A stretch of DNA of 6,891 nt from Chloroflexota bacterium (lineage in GTDB: Bacteria; Chloroflexota; Anaerolineae; Promineifilales; Promineifilaceae), in the NCBI GenBank assembly GCA_003519205.1, contig DOXE01000022.1:427-7317 (forward strand). The letters are read 5' to 3'. Below are positions 1 through 6,347 of the stretch, in pieces. Every line of letters begins with the position of its first letter. The stretch's first letter is position 1. A program made the position numbers and the translations under genes. Below the pieces are notes generated by a model. That model searched no databases. It saw only the letters and a list, made by a program, of their open reading frames with translations, and was not told the DNA's origin.

Positions 1-7
1 GGATTTA

Positions 8-34
8 TTCCTGTCAGTCCTGTTAATCTTGTAA
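8..34. repeat. Three tandem 9-bp units, TCCTGT-type repeat
   Basis: Three adjacent 9-bp units (8-16 TTCCTGTCA, 17-25 GTCCTGTTA, 26-34 ATCTTGTAA) share the pattern NTCYTGTNA. They are followed by the palindrome AAAAATTTTT at 33-42. The block lies just beyond the stop codon of the minus-strand deacetylase and may continue outside the window. Similar 9-bp-period strings of the form AATCCTGTT occur as dispersed intergenic elements in many environmental bacterial genomes; that comparison is from memory. Its function, if any, is unknown, and it has no stem plus T-run that would make it a clear terminator. Confidence 0.5.
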
Positions 35-51
35 AAATTTTTATGGACTTA

Positions 52-1158
52 CTATTCTATCATGTCGGCTAATTCGGCGATTGCTGTCGTGTCACGAATG
101 CGAATCCGGGTCCACTCGAAGCGATCGTCAAAGCCGTGCGAGAGTCCGTAGGCCGTTGTAACCGCGCCCCAGAAATCAAGATCAGCCACTATCTGTTGGA
201 TCTCGTCGTTGTACCAGCCGCCAGGATAGGCGAAATAACGCGGTCGGTATTTTGTATGGGCTTCTAACGTTTCGGCCGATCCCAACACTTCCCAAATAAT
301 GAAATCCCGATCATGTTCCGTCAAGTCGGGGTGGGTCTTACTATGAGGTTCAATTCGCATTCCAGCAGCGGCCATTTCCTCAATCATCCTCCAATCCATG
401 TATTTTGGATCCGCCAGATCGACGAATTCTGTCACGATGAAAAAAGTGGCTTTCAGATCCAATTCCTGCAATATCGGGAAGGCATTCTCATAGTTGTCTC
501 TATAACCGTCGTCCAGGGTGATGATCACCGGTTTGGGCGGCAATTCGTTTTTTCCGGCGATAGCAAGAGAGAGATCATAGAGATCAATGGTTTCGTAACC
601 ATTGCCTATCAAAAATTGCATTTGAGCTTTAAAATCGTTGGGCGAAACTGACAGATCACGTCTATATTTGTCGGCATCTTCCGGCGGCTGGCTGATGTAA
701 TGGTACATCAGGATCGGAACCTTTTGCGTCAAACTATAAGTTTCATCAGGCGTGGGCAGCGGGAATGGCGCTGGTTGTTCAACCTCATCAGGTTTATGTT
801 CGCTCCTGAGAGTCGACTGGTTGGGCAAGTCATCCGCCGGAGGGGTCAAGTGTGAGTACGTAGCCGTTATTAGGATTTCAGGAGATTGGGATGGCGTTGC
901 ATTTGGCACAACTAAGGCTTCGTCGAACGGCAAAGCAGTTGGTGATACCCTTATCAAAGCCTCTAACGTTTCTGTGGTCTTGATATGTTGAGTATCAGCC
1001 GTCTTGGTAGCCTGGTTATTTCCTCCAATTGATGCGAATCCCAACCCAACACCTAGGACAGCCAATATCAGAATAACCAGTAAGAGCGCCCCAACACAAC
1101 TAATACCATATGGCAATCGTTGGCCAGGAGGCGAGATATTGCTATTTGAATTCATCAT
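52..1158 (-). CDS. Membrane-anchored polysaccharide deacetylase (NodB homology domain)
   Basis: This 368-residue protein probably removes N- or O-acetyl groups from a cell-surface or exported polysaccharide, acting outside the membrane. Residues 20-42 form one hydrophobic helix preceded by an Arg, which suggests an uncleaved N-terminal anchor. Residues 45-145 are a Pro/Thr/Ser-rich linker of low complexity. The catalytic domain spans about 146-368. It opens with VPILMYHYI and carries the NodB motifs: TLDDGY (D216, D217), HSKTH (metal ligands H272 and H276) and RPRYFAYPGG (R307 to P312), followed by LDFWGAV. The metal-binding Asp-His-His set is therefore present and the enzyme should be active. 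The substrate cannot be read from sequence. The start is ATG at 1158 or the adjacent ATG at 1155, with no strong Shine-Dalgarno site. The gene is divergent from the sigma factor operon and probably independent of it. Confidence 0.93.
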   Translation of the reverse strand: MMNSNSNISPPGQRLPYGISCVGALLLVILILAVLGVGLGFASIGGNNQATKTADTQHIKTTETLEALIRVSPTALPFDEALVVPNATPSQSPEILITATYSHLTPPADDLPNQSTLRSEHKPDEVEQPAPFPLPTPDETYSLTQKVPILMYHYISQPPEDADKYRRDLSVSPNDFKAQMQFLIGNGYETIDLYDLSLAIAGKNELPPKPVIITLDDGYRDNYENAFPILQELDLKATFFIVTEFVDLADPKYMDWRMIEEMAAAGMRIEPHSKTHPDLTEHDRDFIIWEVLGSAETLEAHTKYRPRYFAYPGGWYNDEIQQIVADLDFWGAVTTAYGLSHGFDDRFEWTRIRIRDTTAIAELADMIE

Positions 1159-1167
1159 ACGAGCTCG

Positions 1168-1196
1168 AGAATAACCTAGCCAGAATGGGCAGTCAA
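1168..1196 (-). promoter_or_regulatory. Candidate sigma70-type promoter of the deacetylase gene
   Basis: Reading the minus strand, TTGACT (1196-1191) and TATTCT (1173-1168) are separated by 17 bases. They match the -35 consensus at 5 of 6 positions and the -10 consensus at 4 of 6. Transcription would start near 1161-1163, only a few bases before the ATG at 1158, so the mRNA would be leaderless or nearly so. That agrees with the absence of a good ribosome binding site. The call rests on motif matching by eye only. Confidence 0.4.
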
Positions 1197-1339
1197 GAGA
1201 CGATAGTCAGGGCTACGACGCTCTGGTTTAATGTACTTTGTTGACAAAAATGTTTCCCCAAGCGAACAGCGCAGATCCGCCCAATGTTTATCGGTTGAAT
1301 TCAGGAACTTTTCTCCCCTGAGCCCGGCCGTGTTCTGGT

Positions 1340-1891
1340 ATGGAAAAAACCGATGAAAATGAACGTGCTCTGATTGAGCAGGCTAAGCATGATCGAGAGG
1401 CTTTTGGCCAGCTGTATGAATTGTACGTCGATAGAATCTATAACTATGTTTATTATCGCACCGGAAATAGCCAGGAGGCGGAAGATCTGACGGCGCGGAT
1501 CTTCTTCCGAGCCATACAGCATATCGGCCGGTATGAAGATAGAGGTGCTCCATTTTCGGCCTGGCTCTATCGGATTGCCCGCAACATGCTAGCTAATTGG
1601 TATCGCGATAATGATAAACGCAAGATGATCCCTCTGGATAATATCTCGCAGAAACATAACTCTGAAGGCCCGGAACTGAATACGGAACGGGAGCAGGAAC
1701 GAGAAGTTTTATTGTCGGCAATACGCCGATTGCCGGCCGCTAGGCAGGAATTGCTTATTCTAAAATACGTCGAGCAAATGCCGAACGCCGAGATCGGTCA
1801 AATAATGGGCCGCAGCGAAGGGGCGATCAAGTCACTTTATCACCGTACTCTGTTGTCCTTGCGTGATGAGATGTCTTCTACGGGAGGTTGA
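1340..1891 (+). CDS. ECF-type sigma-70 family RNA polymerase sigma factor
   Basis: This 183-residue protein has the size and two-domain layout of extracytoplasmic-function sigma factors, which direct RNA polymerase to a small regulon. Sigma region 2 covers about residues 24-93 (LYELYVDRIYNYVYY, then AEDLTARIFFRA, then FSAWLYRIARN). A short acidic linker follows, and region 4 covers about 123-176, with the helix-turn-helix near 148-168 (NAEIGQIMGRSEGAIKSL). There is no region 1 or 3. The start is fixed: an in-frame TGA lies at 1319-1321 and ATG 1340 is the first start codon after it. The ribosome binding site is poor. The gene leads a tight operon, with DegV starting one base after its stop and a small membrane protein after that. 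Such sigma factors are usually held inactive by a co-transcribed anti-sigma factor; the third gene is the best candidate here. The target promoters are not evident in the window. Confidence 0.94.
   Translation: MEKTDENERALIEQAKHDREAFGQLYELYVDRIYNYVYYRTGNSQEAEDLTARIFFRAIQHIGRYEDRGAPFSAWLYRIARNMLANWYRDNDKRKMIPLDNISQKHNSEGPELNTEREQEREVLLSAIRRLPAARQELLILKYVEQMPNAEIGQIMGRSEGAIKSLYHRTLLSLRDEMSSTGG
1882..1887 (+). promoter_or_regulatory. Ribosome binding site that fixes the DegV start
   Basis: GGGAGG ends five bases before ATG 1893, an ideal Shine-Dalgarno spacing. It favours ATG 1893 over the in-frame GTG at 1863, which would add ten residues that match nothing in the family. The site sits inside the last codons of the sigma factor gene, so the two genes are probably translationally coupled. 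Confidence 0.8.
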
Positions 1892-1892
1892 C

Positions 1893-2738
1893 ATGCGGAT
1901 TGTCATGGATGATGCTGGGGATTTACCGGGCAATCTTATTAGCAAATACAATATCAAGGTGGTGCCCATCAACGTCACCTTTGGCACGGACGAGTATCTG
2001 ACTGGCATCACGATTGACCATGACGAATTTTACGCCAAAGTAAAGGACGTAGGTGAATACAACTTTCCAAAATCATCCCAACCAACCCCCTATCAATTCA
2101 AGGAAATCTACAAGGATATCCTGGCCGAGGGGGAAGAAGAAATCCTTACCATCACGGTCGGCGAGAAATTAAGCGGAACATTTGCTTCAGCCGAAGCGGC
2201 ATCTAAAGAGCTCGAAAAAGAGGGCAGCTTCTATTTATTTGATTCGGCCGGTGGATCTGCCTCGCAAGGCTATATGGTCATCGAAGCGGCGCGGATGGCC
2301 GAAAATGGAGCCGGCATAGAGGACATCTTGGCTAAACTTAGAGAGATGAGCCAGAAACAGATCGTAGTATTTCTGGTTGATAGCTTGGAATATGCCGTAA
2401 AAGGGGGAAGAGTCGGTTCGCTTCAATCGACAATGGCCTCATTGCTCAGGATAAAGCCCATCATGCAGTTGAAGGATGGACTTATCGTCGAGGCCGGCCG
2501 GGTACGCACCTATAGCAAGGCTTTAGATTACATCGTCGATTACGTTTTCGAAAAGGTGAGTGACCGTCCCATAAAAATGGCTGTAATTCACGCTGGCTCA
2601 CCGGATGGGGCTGATAAGCTACAGGAGAAAGCGAGAAACTGGCTTAATTACAGTGAGGAGTTCGTAACGGATATGGGGATATCGGTGGCCATCAATCTTG
2701 GACCTGGAGCGTTAGGTATCGTTGCGATTCCGGAGTGA
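1893..2738 (+). CDS. DegV family (fatty-acid-binding, FakB-like) protein
   Basis: With the start at ATG 1893 the product has 281 residues, the usual DegV length. Members bind a fatty acid; in Firmicutes FakB presents it to the kinase FakA for phosphorylation. The family pattern is clear along the whole chain: DLP near residue 10, VVPINVTFG (23-31), KSSQPTP (60-66), SGTFASA (94-100), EAARMAE (131-137), LEYAVKGGRVG (165-175), KPIMQLKDG (188-196) and GPGALG (270-275). Ser61/62 and Ser94 fall where the ligand carboxylate is normally held, and Arg173 sits in the conserved GGR. The residue aligned with the usual His of HTGPG is Asn268 (INLGPG), which is atypical. The protein should be cytosolic. 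No FakA-type kinase gene is in the window. Its position between a sigma factor and a small membrane protein suggests a regulatory link, which is inference. Confidence 0.92.
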   Translation: MRIVMDDAGDLPGNLISKYNIKVVPINVTFGTDEYLTGITIDHDEFYAKVKDVGEYNFPKSSQPTPYQFKEIYKDILAEGEEEILTITVGEKLSGTFASAEAASKELEKEGSFYLFDSAGGSASQGYMVIEAARMAENGAGIEDILAKLREMSQKQIVVFLVDSLEYAVKGGRVGSLQSTMASLLRIKPIMQLKDGLIVEAGRVRTYSKALDYIVDYVFEKVSDRPIKMAVIHAGSPDGADKLQEKARNWLNYSEEFVTDMGISVAINLGPGALGIVAIPE

Positions 2739-2741
2739 GTG

Positions 2742-3128
2742 ATGAAGAAAAAAGAACTAATTGAGTTGCTGAATGATCATGCAGAAGCACTTAACAAAGG
2801 TAAAAGTGGCTCTCAAATCTTAGCAAAACACCAGATGGGAGACAACACGGAGCTGGCTTCACTTCTTCAATTGGCCGAAGAGGTCAAGGTTGCTTTGATT
2901 CCAGTACCTGTGCCAGCCTTCCGGGAAGGGTTGCGACGGCGGTTGGAGACCTACGAACCATCCAATGTGACCATAGCCTCGTCCAACTCTGGCCGAAAGC
3001 AAAAGTTACTCATCGTCGCCATGGCTGGTTCTACCCTGTCTGTTGTTGGCTTGTTTGTCGTCCTTCTCCGCCGATTGCGCTCACCTGGAGATGAAACCGC
3101 TCGCCCGGCCACTACTGCTGCTTTGTAG
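2742..3128 (+). CDS. Small single-pass membrane protein, putative anti-sigma factor
   Basis: The 128-residue product is not assigned to a named family with confidence. Residues 1-70 are charged and probably helical. About 71-85 is a Ser/Asn-rich linker, 88-109 a hydrophobic helix (starting at KLLIVAMAGS), and a 19-residue tail follows. Positive charges flank both ends of the helix, so its orientation is unclear. The N-terminal pattern (a run of Leu/Glu helix, then IPVPVPAFREGLRRRLE at 53-69) resembles short membrane proteins that accompany ECF sigma factors in Chloroflexota and Actinobacteria; that is recalled, not searched. It has no Cys, so it is not a zinc-type (ZAS) anti-sigma factor. ATG 2742 is preferred because GGAG at 2732-2735 precedes it by six bases; GTG 2739 directly abuts the DegV stop and is the alternative. 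The spacing implies translational coupling with DegV and the sigma factor. Confidence 0.7.
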   Translation: MKKKELIELLNDHAEALNKGKSGSQILAKHQMGDNTELASLLQLAEEVKVALIPVPVPAFREGLRRRLETYEPSNVTIASSNSGRKQKLLIVAMAGSTLSVVGLFVVLLRRLRSPGDETARPATTAAL

Positions 3129-3338
3129 TGATCCATTACGAATTATTTTGCCTGGGCTATCCCATCCCAATAAAAATAAGAATAAACTATACATCAGTCC
3201 AGGTTTTCCTTTGCCGCCAGCATATCATTGTGATAAAGTTTACAACCGCTGCGGGCTGACCAAACCAAGGTGTGGCATCACTGCACAGACTACGCCAAAC
3301 CTGGTCCCCAATCGTTTAGTAAAACTGGGTAAATCTTT
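3129..3338. other. Non-coding spacer ahead of the oxidase operon
   Basis: These 210 bases separate the sigma operon from coxB and should contain the coxB promoter. The best match I can find is TTGCCT (3148-3153), 17 bases, then TAAAAA (3171-3176), four of six in each box. TATCAT (3223-3228) is a better -10 box but lacks a -35 partner. Neither is convincing. The downstream half holds an imperfect inverted repeat (3264-3305). I see no clear terminator for the upstream operon, and no RNA gene. Confidence 0.5.
3264..3305. repeat. Imperfect inverted repeat upstream of coxB
   Basis: The left arm ACCAAGGTGTGGC (3264-3276) pairs with the right arm GCCAAACCTGGT (3294-3305). This gives 11 pairs with one bulged A and one G/A mismatch, around a 17-base loop. 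The right arm ends 33 bases before the coxB ATG. Independently, CCAAACC occurs as a direct repeat at 3260-3266 and 3295-3301. It could be a leader hairpin or a regulator binding site; there is no T-run, so it is not an intrinsic terminator. It may also be chance. Confidence 0.35.
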
Positions 3339-4400
3339 ATGAAGAACAATGGAAGACATCTGGCAATTGTTGCTGTGTTAGTGGTGATTGGGTCGGTGGT
3401 GACCTATTATTTGCTTACGGCCATCTATAAACTTCCTACGGCCGCAAGCCAACAAGCTGGTCCCATCGATACCATGTTCAATGCTCACTTTCTTGCCATT
3501 TCTGTACTTTTTGCCCTGATCGTCGTTTTTATTCTTTACAGTATTGTTGTCTTCAGGCGACAGCCAGGAGATGAGGAGGATGGGGCCCATTTTCATGGAA
3601 ATGCGGCTTTGGAGATAATCTGGACCATCATTCCCTTGGTCACGGTGATAGGTTTCGGTATCTGGGCAGCTTTCGTTCTGCGTGTTGTCACGGCCGAAGA
3701 ACCGAACGAGCTTGCCATTAAGGTGACCGGGCGGCAATGGTCATGGATCTTTTCTTATCCTGATTACGAGGATGTGGGCCTCACGACCGAACTCGTATTG
3801 CCAGTAGACCGGCAGATTCGGCTAGAAATGGAGTCTGACGATGTCCTTCACTCCTTCTGGGTTCCTGAATTTCGGGTCAAGCAGGACCTATTACCTGGAC
3901 AGATGACTGTTCTAAGGATTACACCTAACCTGGTGGGCGAGTATAAAGTTCGCTGCGCTGAGATTTGTGGATTGGACCATGCCAACATGCTTTCCAATAT
4001 TCGTGTCGTCTCCCAGGCCGAATTTGAACAATGGTTGGCTGATCAATCTGTATCCATTGGTAATCTCAGTCTGGTGGAACGCGGCGAAAAGTGGGCTACT
4101 GATTTTGGATGCATCGCCTGTCACAGCATTGATGGAACAGGTATGGCTGGGCCAACCTGGCAAGGCATATTTGGTTCAGAGGAATCCTTAGAAGGTGGCG
4201 GTAGCGTCACGGTTGACGAAGATTATTTACGTCGTTCAATACTCGAGCCAGGTGCCCAAATTGTGGCCGGTTACCAGAACATCATGCCGGCAACTTTTGA
4301 GCAACAGTTTGCCGACAAGGAAGCCGAATTGGCCCAGACTGGTGTCGATGTTGATATATTGGCCGAGTTGATCGAATACATTAGCTTCGTGGGGCAATAG
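3339..4400 (+). CDS. coxB: Cytochrome c oxidase subunit II with fused cytochrome c domain (caa3 type)
   Basis: This 353-residue subunit takes electrons into the terminal oxidase. Hydrophobic segments lie at about 8-28, 48-72 and 92-114; the first may be a signal sequence or an extra anchor. LEIIWTIIP (91-99) is the standard helix II motif, and Glu92 corresponds to the K-channel entry Glu. The cupredoxin domain (about 124-225) has the aromatic GRQWSW patch and a complete CuA site: H171, C206, E208, C210, H214 and M217. A class I cytochrome c domain follows (about 244-352), with CIACH at 258-262 and Met316 of NIMP as the likely sixth ligand. The fusion defines a caa3 enzyme, so a separate soluble cytochrome c may not be needed. 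ATG 3339 is forced by the in-frame TAA at 3330-3332; its ribosome binding site is weak. coxA begins one base after the stop. Confidence 0.97.
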   Translation: MKNNGRHLAIVAVLVVIGSVVTYYLLTAIYKLPTAASQQAGPIDTMFNAHFLAISVLFALIVVFILYSIVVFRRQPGDEEDGAHFHGNAALEIIWTIIPLVTVIGFGIWAAFVLRVVTAEEPNELAIKVTGRQWSWIFSYPDYEDVGLTTELVLPVDRQIRLEMESDDVLHSFWVPEFRVKQDLLPGQMTVLRITPNLVGEYKVRCAEICGLDHANMLSNIRVVSQAEFEQWLADQSVSIGNLSLVERGEKWATDFGCIACHSIDGTGMAGPTWQGIFGSEESLEGGGSVTVDEDYLRRSILEPGAQIVAGYQNIMPATFEQQFADKEAELAQTGVDVDILAELIEYISFVGQ

Positions 4401-4401
4401 C

Positions 4402-6288
4402 ATGAAAACTGACACTTTGTGGTCCCGATTGTTGGGATTTATCTACATTTTATTTACCCTGGGATTGATTCGAGGTCTTATCGGCATGGCCGTTGGTATC
4501 GGCATCGGCTTTGCTTTTGTTGCCGGCCTTCGTTCGGCCCAGGGTTTGGAGCCCGATCCGGATCTAGCCGTATTCATTGGGGGCTTGCTTGGTGCTGTTC
4601 TATTTTTGCTATTTGCTGGAGTATTTTCAGATTGGCTGAAATTGGCTGGTGGTAGAGACGTCCCTTTGCGGCACGGTCCACCCGAGCATCGGCCGGCCTG
4701 GACCCGCTATTTTAGTGTTGATTATAATCACAAGGTCATCGGGATACAGTACACGGTAACGGCTATCATCGTGTTACTCTTTGGTGGACTCTTAGCCATC
4801 ATTTTTCGCCTGGAATTGGTTTATCCCGGCATGCAGTTCCTCAATCCCCAGCAATACAATACCCTTTTTAGCGCTCATGGCATCATCATGATCGTCAGCA
4901 TCCTGCTTGGAGTTGGCGGGATGATCAACTACCTGGTTCCCTTGATGATCGGCGCAAAAGATATGGCCTATCCACGGCTTAATGCCTTCAGTTATTGGGT
5001 TGCGGTTCCAGCGGCCGTGCTTCTCTTCATTGGTCTCGTCGTCGGCGGCTGGGATACAGGCTGGGTTGGCTATCCAACCCTCAGTACAAGGTCAGCCTTG
5101 ATTGGTGTTCAATTCTTCTTATTGGGCTTCTATATCGTTGGTTTTTCCTCTATTGCTGGTTCCATCAACATGGTGGTCACGACATTTACCATGCGAGCCC
5201 CAGGTATGGGCCTCTTTAGAATGCCAATATTTGTCTGGGGTGCCTTGGCAGCCAGTCTCATTCAGATGACAGCCACCCAGACAGTCGGTGTGGCTCTCTT
5301 GCTAGTCTTGGTCCAGCGCGCCTTTGGATTGAACTTTTTCTCTCCACCTGATGGTGATCCACTCTTATACCAGCACTTATTCTGGTTCTATTCACACCCT
5401 GTCGTCTACGTCTTTGTTCTGCCAGGCCTAGGTATCATTAGCGAGTTGTTGCCTGTATTCGCTCGAAAACCGCTTTTTGGCTACAGGTGGATAGCCCTAT
5501 CTAGTATCGCTATTGCTCTGGTAGGTTTCTTGGTTTGGGCACATCATATGTTTGTTTCCGGCATGGATGATTCGTTGCGTGTGCCCTTCATGATGGCCAC
5601 CTTGTTGGTGGCGGTTCCAACCGGGGTTAAGTTTTTTAGCTGGGTAGGGACGATTTGGCAGGGTAAATTGATCTTCCCAACGCCCATGCTGTTTGTGTTA
5701 GGGGCTATCTCGGTCTTTTTGATCGGTGGCCTGACTGGTCCGATCCTGGCCACGGTGCCGACGGACATGCATTTGCATGATAGTTACTGGATTGTCGGCC
5801 ACTTCCATGCCACCATGTTCGGGGGGTTTGTCTTCCCATTCTTCGCTGCCCTCTACTACTGGTTTCCTAAGGCCACCGGCCGAATGTATAACGAATCCCT
5901 CGGCAAGCTCCATTTCTACCTGATGACGCCTGCCTTCTGGGTGATGAGTCTAGGCCAGATGCGCATCGGCCTGTTGGGCATGCGTCGCCGTATCGCCGAT
6001 TACGATCCATCCCTGGGAATCGAGCAGACCCAACTGCTCATCACGATCGCCGGATTAATCATTGGTTGGTCAGTATTAATCATGGTTTACAACCTCGTGG
6101 CTAGCCTGCGGTCGGGGAAGGTTGCAGTTCGAAATCCCTGGGGTTCGCGTTCTCCGGAGTGGCAGATTCCATCACCCGTGCCCGAAATGAACTACGATCA
6201 GCCGCCCGTCGTCGTCGGCGACCCGTATGACTATGGCTTGGCCGATTCGACCTATGTCCAGGTTGCTCCGGCTACACCTGGGGACTAA
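4402..6288 (+). CDS. coxA: Cytochrome c oxidase subunit I, A2-type heme-copper oxidase
   Basis: This is the catalytic subunit (628 residues), which reduces oxygen and pumps protons. The heme and copper ligands are complete: H159 and H469 for low-spin heme a, H467 for heme a3, and H332, H381 and H382 for CuB, with Tyr336 placed for the His-Tyr crosslink. The D-channel Asp187 and Asn194 (AKDMAYPRLN) and the K-channel Thr407 and Lys410 (PTGVK) are present. YSHPVV at 330-335 replaces the A1 motif with Glu, so the enzyme is A2-type, like the Rhodothermus and Thermus caa3 oxidases. Oddities: the canonical core begins only near DYNHKVIG (107-114), leaving an extra N-terminus of about 105 residues with hydrophobic stretches at about 9-43 and 56-78. 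GMPRR also reads GMRRR (526-530), in a diverged stretch. The proline-rich tail (579-611) is normal for the family. The start lies one base after the coxB stop, behind a weak GGGG site. Confidence 0.97.
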   Translation: MKTDTLWSRLLGFIYILFTLGLIRGLIGMAVGIGIGFAFVAGLRSAQGLEPDPDLAVFIGGLLGAVLFLLFAGVFSDWLKLAGGRDVPLRHGPPEHRPAWTRYFSVDYNHKVIGIQYTVTAIIVLLFGGLLAIIFRLELVYPGMQFLNPQQYNTLFSAHGIIMIVSILLGVGGMINYLVPLMIGAKDMAYPRLNAFSYWVAVPAAVLLFIGLVVGGWDTGWVGYPTLSTRSALIGVQFFLLGFYIVGFSSIAGSINMVVTTFTMRAPGMGLFRMPIFVWGALAASLIQMTATQTVGVALLLVLVQRAFGLNFFSPPDGDPLLYQHLFWFYSHPVVYVFVLPGLGIISELLPVFARKPLFGYRWIALSSIAIALVGFLVWAHHMFVSGMDDSLRVPFMMATLLVAVPTGVKFFSWVGTIWQGKLIFPTPMLFVLGAISVFLIGGLTGPILATVPTDMHLHDSYWIVGHFHATMFGGFVFPFFAALYYWFPKATGRMYNESLGKLHFYLMTPAFWVMSLGQMRIGLLGMRRRIADYDPSLGIEQTQLLITIAGLIIGWSVLIMVYNLVASLRSGKVAVRNPWGSRSPEWQIPSPVPEMNYDQPPVVVGDPYDYGLADSTYVQVAPATPGD

Positions 6289-6332
6289 CAAGACGGCCTA
6301 TAGCATAAGACTGCCTGAACATTGGATAATAT

Positions 6333-6338
6333 GAGGAG
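6333..6338 (+). promoter_or_regulatory. Ribosome binding site supporting the GTG start of subunit IV
   Basis: GAGGAG lies nine bases before GTG 6348. No in-frame ATG is available upstream, and the ATG at 6331 is in another frame. The site therefore supports the GTG as the true start. It lies in the 59-bp gap after coxA, which shows no other signal. Confidence 0.65.
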
Positions 6339-6347
6339 AATCAACAC

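Noticed and set aside
313..991. Plus-strand open frames of 112 and 79 codons opposite the deacetylase
   Set aside because: They lie antisense to a clearly conserved NodB protein and its linker and show no family features; they are shadows.
1241..1246. Perfect -35 box TTGACA in the spacer ahead of the sigma factor gene
   Set aside because: At 15-18 bases downstream the sequence is GC-rich (around CGAACAGC) with no resemblance to a -10 box, so it is not called as a promoter.
1304..1332. GGAAC followed by CGTG, resembling an ECF-type autoregulated promoter for the sigma factor
   Set aside because: The gap is about 20 bases rather than 16-17, and transcription would start at or after the start codon at 1340.
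1863..1892. Longer DegV product starting at GTG 1863
   Set aside because: The added ten residues overlap the sigma factor and are not part of the family; ATG 1893 has the better-placed GGGAGG site.
3153..3164. TGGG-CTAT-CCCA hairpin just after the membrane protein gene as a terminator
   Set aside because: The stem is only four pairs and is followed by an A-rich, not T-rich, stretch.
3043..3342. Open frame of 99 codons across the spacer, ending as an ATGA overlap with coxB
   Set aside because: It begins inside the membrane helix of the preceding gene in another frame, lacks a well-spaced ribosome binding site at TTG 3043 or ATG 3091, and has no recognisable motif or hydrophobic pattern. The overlap with coxB is probably chance.
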